Below are positions 5,912 to 9,348 of a stretch of DNA of 9,348 nt, one piece after another. The stretch covers positions 1 through 9,348 of the forward strand of contig NZ_CAMPHH010000130.1 of the NCBI RefSeq assembly GCF_946885855.1, written 5' to 3'. The position numbers and the translations under genes were made by a program. The notes under the pieces are model-generated. The model was not told the origin of the DNA. It saw only the letters and a program-made list of their open reading frames with translations, and searched no databases. How positions within the stretch are numbered: the stretch's first letter is position 1; each line of letters opens with the position of its first letter. The DNA is from an uncultured Actinotalea sp. (GTDB taxonomy: Bacteria; Actinomycetota; Actinomycetes; Actinomycetales; Cellulomonadaceae).

Positions 5912-6601
5912 ATGAGCGACGCGCACAAGACCCCCGACGCGCGGGGTGCAGCCGACCCGACCACGGACCCTGACGCCGGGGGCGGCTCCGCCCCGACCCC
6001 GGACCCCGGTTCCGCGGTGACACCCGAGTCGCGCGGCGCGCCCGACCGGACCAGCTCCCTCGGCCCCGAGGCGCTCAGGGCGTACGCCCACCCGCTGCGG
6101 GTCCGGATGATCCGGCACCTCAACGACCACGGGCCGGCGACGGCCACGACCCTCGCCCAGGCGCTCGGCGAGAGCACCGGGCAGACCAGCTACCACCTGC
6201 GGCAGCTCGCCCGGCACGGCCTGGTCGAGGAGGACCCGGGCCGCGGCACGGGTCGCGAGCGCTGGTGGCGGTCGCGGTCCATCGAGTTCGGGCCGGAGAT
6301 GCTGGACGACCCGGGGACGGCCCCGGCGATGCGCTTCCTGCTGGACCGGGTCGTCGAGGACCGTGCCGCGGCGCTGCGCCGCCTCATGTCCGGCGACCTC
6401 CCGCCGCAGTGGCGCGCGACGATGACGTCCGAGGCCACGCTCCGTCTGGACCCGCAGGAGATGGGCGAGCTGAACACCGCCCTGCAGGCCGCGCTGAACC
6501 GCTTCGTCGCGATCAGCAGCAGCCGCCGCGACGACCCGGCGTGGCAGAGCCGCCCGAAGGTGCGCGTCTACATCGACAGCTTCCCCCTGCTGGAGGAGTG
6601 A
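5912..6601 (+). CDS. ArsR-family-like winged-helix transcriptional regulator
   Basis: A 229-residue DNA-binding protein. ATG 5912 is chosen because AAAGG (5898-5902) lies 9 bases upstream and because the open frame continuing leftward merely shadows the exporter gene. Residues 1-48 are a Pro/Asp/Gly-rich, probably disordered tail. The winged helix follows: LGPEALRAYAHPLRVRMIRHLNDHGPATATTLAQAL at 50-85, the recognition helix region TGQTSYHLRQLARHGLVEE at 89-107, and the wing GRGTGRERWWR at 110-120. The C-terminal 100 residues are helical (FLLDRVVEDRAAALRRL near 142-158) and may dimerise or bind ligand. No clustered cysteines are present, so metal sensing like classical ArsR/SmtB is unlikely; it fits the HTH_20 subgroup often paired with drug exporters. 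Expected to repress the divergent exporter and itself through the repeats at 5867-5911. Confidence 0.9.
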   Translation: MSDAHKTPDARGAADPTTDPDAGGGSAPTPDPGSAVTPESRGAPDRTSSLGPEALRAYAHPLRVRMIRHLNDHGPATATTLAQALGESTGQTSYHLRQLARHGLVEEDPGRGTGRERWWRSRSIEFGPEMLDDPGTAPAMRFLLDRVVEDRAAALRRLMSGDLPPQWRATMTSEATLRLDPQEMGELNTALQAALNRFVAISSSRRDDPAWQSRPKVRVYIDSFPLLEE

Positions 6602-6612
6602 CACCGCCCGGT

Positions 6613-6637
6613 GGCCGGCCGGGGCCGTCCGCCGGCC
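6613..6637. terminator. Inverted repeat between convergent genes (putative terminator)
   Basis: GGCCGGC (6613-6619) and GCCGGCC (6631-6637) form a perfect seven-base stem with an 11-base loop just after the regulator's stop. Nearby GGCC-rich sequence allows other pairings. There is no T-run. The stem is seen; termination is inferred from its place in the convergent gap. Confidence 0.4.
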
Positions 6638-6640
6638 GAG

Positions 6641-6686
6641 CCGCCCGGCCTGCGTCGGCCTCACCGCCCGGCCTGCGTCGGCCTCA
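6641..6686. repeat. Perfect 23-bp tandem duplication covering a stop codon
   Basis: Bases 6641-6663 and 6664-6686 are identical; each unit begins CCGCCCGGCC and ends GTCGGCCTCA. The last three bases of the right-hand copy (6684-6686, TCA) are the complement of the TGA stop of the nucleotidyltransferase gene, so the left copy is a duplicated stop plus upstream flank lying beyond the gene's end. No flanking gene frame is disturbed. Confidence 0.9.
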
Positions 6687-7265
6687 GGCGGCGGGCAGGC
6701 CCTCGACGACGCCGAGCTCGGTGACGAGGTGCAGGAAGGCGCGCGCGTACGGGTTGTCCCCGACGACGCGCTCCACCTCCGGCCAGTCGACCTGCTCGCG
6801 CAGCGCGCGGGCGTTCGGCAGGAGCCGGGCGAAGTCGCAGTAGTGCTCGCCCAGGACACGGAGCTGCCCGGCCAGCACGTCCGTCGCGCTCAGCACGGGC
6901 ATCCGCACGGCGAGCACCTCGATGGTGTCGGCCCGCTCGAAGATCGCCGGGTCGACCTGCTGCCCGCACATCCGGAAGAGCACGTCGATGAGCGCGTCGT
7001 GGTGGTAGGCCTTGAAGAGCCAGTTCTCCGCCGGGTCGCGCACGTCCAGGCCCGCCGCCGCGATCGCCTCGCGTGCCCGGTCGACGTCCGCCTCGAGGAT
7101 CACGAAGTCCGCGTCGTGCTGCGGTTCCGGCGCGCCACGCGCCCACGCGGCGTAGCCGCCGCAGAGCGCGTACGGGATCTCGGCGTCGCCCAGCGCGACG
7201 GCGACCATGCGGAGGCCGTCGTGCAGCTCCTCCCGGCCCTGGTGGGAGACGGACATCGTCGACAT
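6684..7265 (-). CDS. Nucleotidyltransferase-fold protein (AbiEii/MNT-like), orphan
   Basis: A 193-residue soluble protein with the minimal pol-beta nucleotidyltransferase layout: CGGYAAWARG at 35-44 (glycine loop before the catalytic strand), HDADFVI at 50-56 giving D51 and D53, and a third acidic position D94 in LIDVLFR (92-98). The C-terminal half is helical (SATDVLAGQLRVLGEHYCDFARLL near 127-149). Such proteins transfer nucleotides to small molecules, RNA or proteins; relatives include toxins of AbiE-type systems and aminoglycoside-modifying enzymes. No antitoxin, HEPN or MazF-like partner is adjacent, so a toxin role is not supported. Start: ATG 7265 has GAGGG only one base upstream, whereas ATG 7256 (residue 4) has it at 10 bases, so the protein may begin MSVSHQG. 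Divergent from the EEP gene with 57 bases between. The substrate is unknown. Confidence 0.75.
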   Translation of the reverse strand: MSTMSVSHQGREELHDGLRMVAVALGDAEIPYALCGGYAAWARGAPEPQHDADFVILEADVDRAREAIAAAGLDVRDPAENWLFKAYHHDALIDVLFRMCGQQVDPAIFERADTIEVLAVRMPVLSATDVLAGQLRVLGEHYCDFARLLPNARALREQVDWPEVERVVGDNPYARAFLHLVTELGVVEGLPAA

Positions 7266-7322
7266 GCCCTCGGTCTACACGACGACGTGCGGACCTGCAG
7301 GTCGAGGGCGAGGATCGAGGCG
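7266..7322. promoter_or_regulatory. Short divergent intergenic region with a perfect 12-bp palindrome
   Basis: This gap must hold promoters for both the nucleotidyltransferase and EEP genes. It contains the perfect palindrome GACCTGCAGGTC (7292-7303) and a shorter inverted repeat, CACG (7278-7281) with CGTG (7286-7289). GAGGA at 7310-7314, 8 bases before ATG 7323, is the EEP gene's ribosome site. No -10/-35 pair is convincing. The palindrome could be an operator or chance in G+C-rich sequence. Confidence 0.45.
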
Positions 7323-8162
7323 ATGCGGCTCGCGACCTTCAACATCCTCCACGGGCGGTCCCCGGGCGACGGCACCGTCGACCTCGACCGCTACGCCGCC
7401 GCGATCCGCCGGCTCGACGCTGACGTGCTCGCCCTGCAGGAGGTCGACGACGACCAGCCACGCTCCCACCACGCCGACCTCACAGCCGTGGCCGCGGCGG
7501 CGATGGGCGCCGTCGACCACCGCTTCGCGGCGACGCTCGTCGGGCTCCCGGACGTGTGGACGGCCGCGACCGGTGAGGGCGAGTTGGCCTCCGGCCGGTA
7601 CGGGATCGCGCTGCTGAGCCGCCTGCCCGTCCAGCGCTGGCGGGCGCTGCGCCTGCCGCAGCTGGACCGCCCCGTGCCCGTCCGCTTCCCCGGGCACACC
7701 AACCCGGTCATGGTCGAGGACGAGCCGCGCACCGCCCTCGTCGCCGAGGTGCGGAGCCCCGACGGCGTCCTCACGGTCGCGGCGACGCACCTCACGTTCA
7801 TCCCGTCCTGGAACGACCGGCAGCTCGTCCGCCTCGTCCGGGACGTCCTCGCCGGTCCGGTCGACGGCGCAGCACGCGACGGCGCAGCGCACGACGCCGC
7901 GGTGCACGACCGCGACCCGGCCACCCGGCCGACCCGGCCCGCCGTCGTCATGGGGGACCTCAACCTGCACCCGCCGCACCCGGAGCGCCTCACCGGGTGG
8001 ACCGCGCTGGCCGCCGGGGCGACGTTCCCGGCGCACGCGCCGACCGAGCAGCTCGACCACGTCCTCGGGCATGGCCCGGTCCGGGCGACCGGCCCCGCGC
8101 GCAGCGTCGACCTCGGGTTGTCGGACCACCGCGCGCTCGTCGTCGACGTCGCGCTGGGGTGA
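7323..8162 (+). CDS. Endonuclease/exonuclease/phosphatase (EEP) family metallohydrolase
   Basis: A 279-residue Mg-dependent phosphohydrolase of the EEP (DNase I/sphingomyelinase-like) fold. ATG 7323 is set by GAGGA 8 bases upstream and by the family's usual opening, MRLATFNILHG. Catalytic positions are all present: N7, E40 in ALQEVD, RYGIALLSRLPV at 92-103, H156 in ATHLTF, D212 and N214 in GDLN, D245/H246 in QLDHVL, and D268/H269 in the terminal SDHRALVVDV. It should therefore be active on a phosphodiester or phosphomonoester; whether DNA, RNA, lipid or phosphoinositide is not readable. There is no signal peptide, so it is probably cytosolic. A low-complexity insert (about 181-205: DGAAR, DGAAH, DAAVH) separates the H156 and D212 motifs and is encoded by short DNA repeats. 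It converges on the hydrolase gene 45 bases further on. Confidence 0.9.
   Translation: MRLATFNILHGRSPGDGTVDLDRYAAAIRRLDADVLALQEVDDDQPRSHHADLTAVAAAAMGAVDHRFAATLVGLPDVWTAATGEGELASGRYGIALLSRLPVQRWRALRLPQLDRPVPVRFPGHTNPVMVEDEPRTALVAEVRSPDGVLTVAATHLTFIPSWNDRQLVRLVRDVLAGPVDGAARDGAAHDAAVHDRDPATRPTRPAVVMGDLNLHPPHPERLTGWTALAAGATFPAHAPTEQLDHVLGHGPVRATGPARSVDLGLSDHRALVVDVALG
7862..7888 (+). repeat. 15-bp-period direct repeat inside the EEP gene
   Basis: CGACGGCGCAGC occurs at 7862-7873 and 7877-7888, a 15-base period that keeps frame and encodes the five-residue units DGAAR and DGAAH, with a decayed third unit DAAVH. It lies in a surface linker between two catalytic motifs, where copy-number change would be tolerated. 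Confidence 0.7.
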
Positions 8163-8163
8163 G

Positions 8164-8190
8164 GCCCCGGGGGCTGAGGCGCACCGGGGC
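8164..8190. terminator. Inverted repeat between the EEP and hydrolase genes (putative bidirectional terminator)
   Basis: GCCCCGG (8164-8170) and CCGGGGC (8184-8190) form a perfect seven-base G-C stem with a 13-base loop, starting two bases after the EEP stop codon and occupying most of the 45-base convergent gap. There is no T-run on either strand. Confidence 0.45.
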
Positions 8191-8207
8191 TGACGGCGGC
8201 TGCTCGT

Positions 8208-9338
8208 TCAGCCGCCCCCTGCGGTCGGCCCCGTGGCGGCGTCGAGGAAGCCGACGACCCGCTCCTCCCAGCCCTCCGGGTCGGTGCGCAGGCCCCCGGT
8301 GTGTCCCGCACCGTCGACCGTCCACACCGACACCGCGTCCGGCGCGGCGCGGCGCAGCGCCTCCGCGGCGTGCCCCTCGTCGGGGACGCCGCCCGCGGTC
8401 ACCAGCAGCACCGGCCGCGGCGCGACGACGCCCAGCGCCTGCGCGAGCGGTGCCGGCCGCGGAGGGCCCGCGAGGACGTCCACGAGCGCCGTCTGCGCCG
8501 CGTGGACGCCGCGGGTGACCGTGCCGCGCCAGCCGTAGGCGTCGGTGAGCCAGGCGAGGTCCTCGGCGGTCCGTCCGGTCACGCCCTCCGCCACCACCGC
8601 CCGGACCTGCGGCAGTGCCGCGGCGGCGCCGATCGCCTCCTCGCCCCCCATGGACAGCCCGACGACGGCGACCCGGTCCGGGTCGACGTCGTCGCGGGAC
8701 CCGAGGTGGGCGACCGCCGCCGCTACGTCGGCGTCACCGTCCCAGCCCCACAGCATCGGGCGGCCGGTGCTCGCGCCGTGGCCCCGGGCGTCCACGAGCA
8801 GCACCCCGTAGCCGTGGCGGGCGAGCACCTGCGCGTGCGGGAGCACGGAGGCCCTCGTCCCGCCCGAGCCGTGCAGGAGGACGACGGCGGCGCCGGTGCG
8901 CGAGGGCACGTACCAGGCAGCCAGCGTGGCGCCGTCGGACGGCACGGCGGCCGACTCGAAGGCGAGGCCGACCGCTCCGGGGTCGCGCTGCGGCGGGGCA
9001 CCCGGCGCCGCCAGGGTGACCGCCACGGGGACGGCGGCGACGTAGGCCCCCACGACGACGAGCACCGCGACCATCGGCACCACGACGACACGCCACCACC
9101 GCCGGGTCGCCCGCACGAGGACCACCCCGGCCACGACGATCAGGGGCACCGCGACGGCGAGCGCCGCGCCCCAGCCGAGGAGCGCCAGGGTGGAGCCGGC
9201 CCCGCGACGCGCCGCGAGGACGCCACCGACCGCGGCACCCGCGAGGACCGTGCCGGGCACCAGACCCACGACGCCCAGGAGCGGACGCGCGACAGCGGGC
9301 GGTCGGCGTGGTCCCACCTCGACTTCCTTGGCCCGCAT
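8208..9338 (-). CDS. Membrane-anchored alpha/beta hydrolase
   Basis: A 376-residue protein: three hydrophobic segments (about 19-42, 50-76, 83-111) followed by an alpha/beta hydrolase domain. The positively charged loop VRATRRWWR (75-83) should be cytosolic, which puts the catalytic domain outside the membrane. The domain has oxyanion-region HGSGG at 156-160, DARGHGAS at 183-190, the nucleophile elbow GLSMGG with S229, a probable acid D320 in GGVPDEGHA, and H346 in GAGHTGGL, so the Ser-Asp-His triad is complete. It resembles the BAAT/dienelactone-hydrolase-like peptidase or esterase group; the substrate is unknown. Start: ATG 9338 has GGGAG only one base away, whereas GTG 9317 (residue 8) has AAGGA 7 bases upstream and is a serious alternative. 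The upstream promoter lies beyond the window edge, 10 bases away. It is convergent with the EEP gene. Confidence 0.88.
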   Translation of the reverse strand: MRAKEVEVGPRRPPAVARPLLGVVGLVPGTVLAGAAVGGVLAARRGAGSTLALLGWGAALAVAVPLIVVAGVVLVRATRRWWRVVVVPMVAVLVVVGAYVAAVPVAVTLAAPGAPPQRDPGAVGLAFESAAVPSDGATLAAWYVPSRTGAAVVLLHGSGGTRASVLPHAQVLARHGYGVLLVDARGHGASTGRPMLWGWDGDADVAAAVAHLGSRDDVDPDRVAVVGLSMGGEEAIGAAAALPQVRAVVAEGVTGRTAEDLAWLTDAYGWRGTVTRGVHAAQTALVDVLAGPPRPAPLAQALGVVAPRPVLLVTAGGVPDEGHAAEALRRAAPDAVSVWTVDGAGHTGGLRTDPEGWEERVVGFLDAATGPTAGGG

Positions 9339-9348
9339 GCTCCCGCCC

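Noticed and set aside
6684..7265. Toxin-antitoxin or abortive-infection system built on the nucleotidyltransferase
   Set aside because: No antitoxin-like, HEPN or other partner gene lies on the same strand or overlapping; neighbours are convergent and divergent unrelated genes.
1..9348. Mobile element, prophage or CRISPR content
   Set aside because: No transposase, integrase, long terminal inverted repeats, spaced identical repeats or tRNA were seen, and base composition is even apart from the short operator at 5867-5908.

Overview
The window is strongly G+C-rich in every gene and intergenic space, with GTG as well as ATG starts and Shine-Dalgarno sites of the GGAGG type. Together with the families present (DUF1918/DUF1876, DUF2231, RsbW-like ATPases, leaderless-looking short spacers) this points to the chromosome of a high-G+C actinomycete, probably in or near Micrococcales (Cellulomonas/Cellulosimicrobium-like). 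The genus is inference. I see no tRNA, rRNA, CRISPR array, insertion sequence, phage gene or integration site, and nothing that looks like a complete new defence or biosynthetic system.

Layout: ten protein genes on alternating strands. A DUF2231 membrane protein (226-879, +) converges on a DUF1918+DUF1876 two-domain protein (988-1470, -). Across a 287-base divergent gap, with a duplicated translation-start region at its left edge, lies a rightward run of three genes: a membrane-bound GGDEF diguanylate cyclase (1758-2732), an RsbW-like ATPase (2866-3237) and, 3 bases later, a family 2 glycosyltransferase (3241-4188). A junction with four copies of one 10-bp motif in nested inverted arrangement separates these from an MFS_3-type exporter (4340-5839, -). 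Its divergent neighbour is an ArsR-like regulator (5912-6601, +). An A+T-rich array of 14-bp tandem repeats sits between the two starts. The right end holds an orphan nucleotidyltransferase-fold protein (6684-7265, -), an EEP-family phosphohydrolase (7323-8162, +) and a membrane-anchored alpha/beta hydrolase (8208-9338, -).

How the genes may work together: the clearest unit is exporter plus regulator, a classic ligand-responsive efflux pair with a visible operator. The cyclase/ATPase/glycosyltransferase run could link c-di-GMP and an anti-sigma-type switch to surface glycan synthesis, but only the ATPase-glycosyltransferase pair is tightly coupled in sequence. The remaining genes look like independent housekeeping or stress-accessory genes.

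Most noteworthy: the 14-bp iterated operator that overlaps the regulator's ribosome binding site; the nested quadruple repeat at 4262-4329; the duplicated start region that creates a 23-codon upstream ORF before the DUF1918 gene; a GGDEF protein with an intact active site but no inhibitory RxxD; a perfect 23-bp tandem duplication over a stop codon; and inverted repeats without T-tracts at all four convergent junctions.
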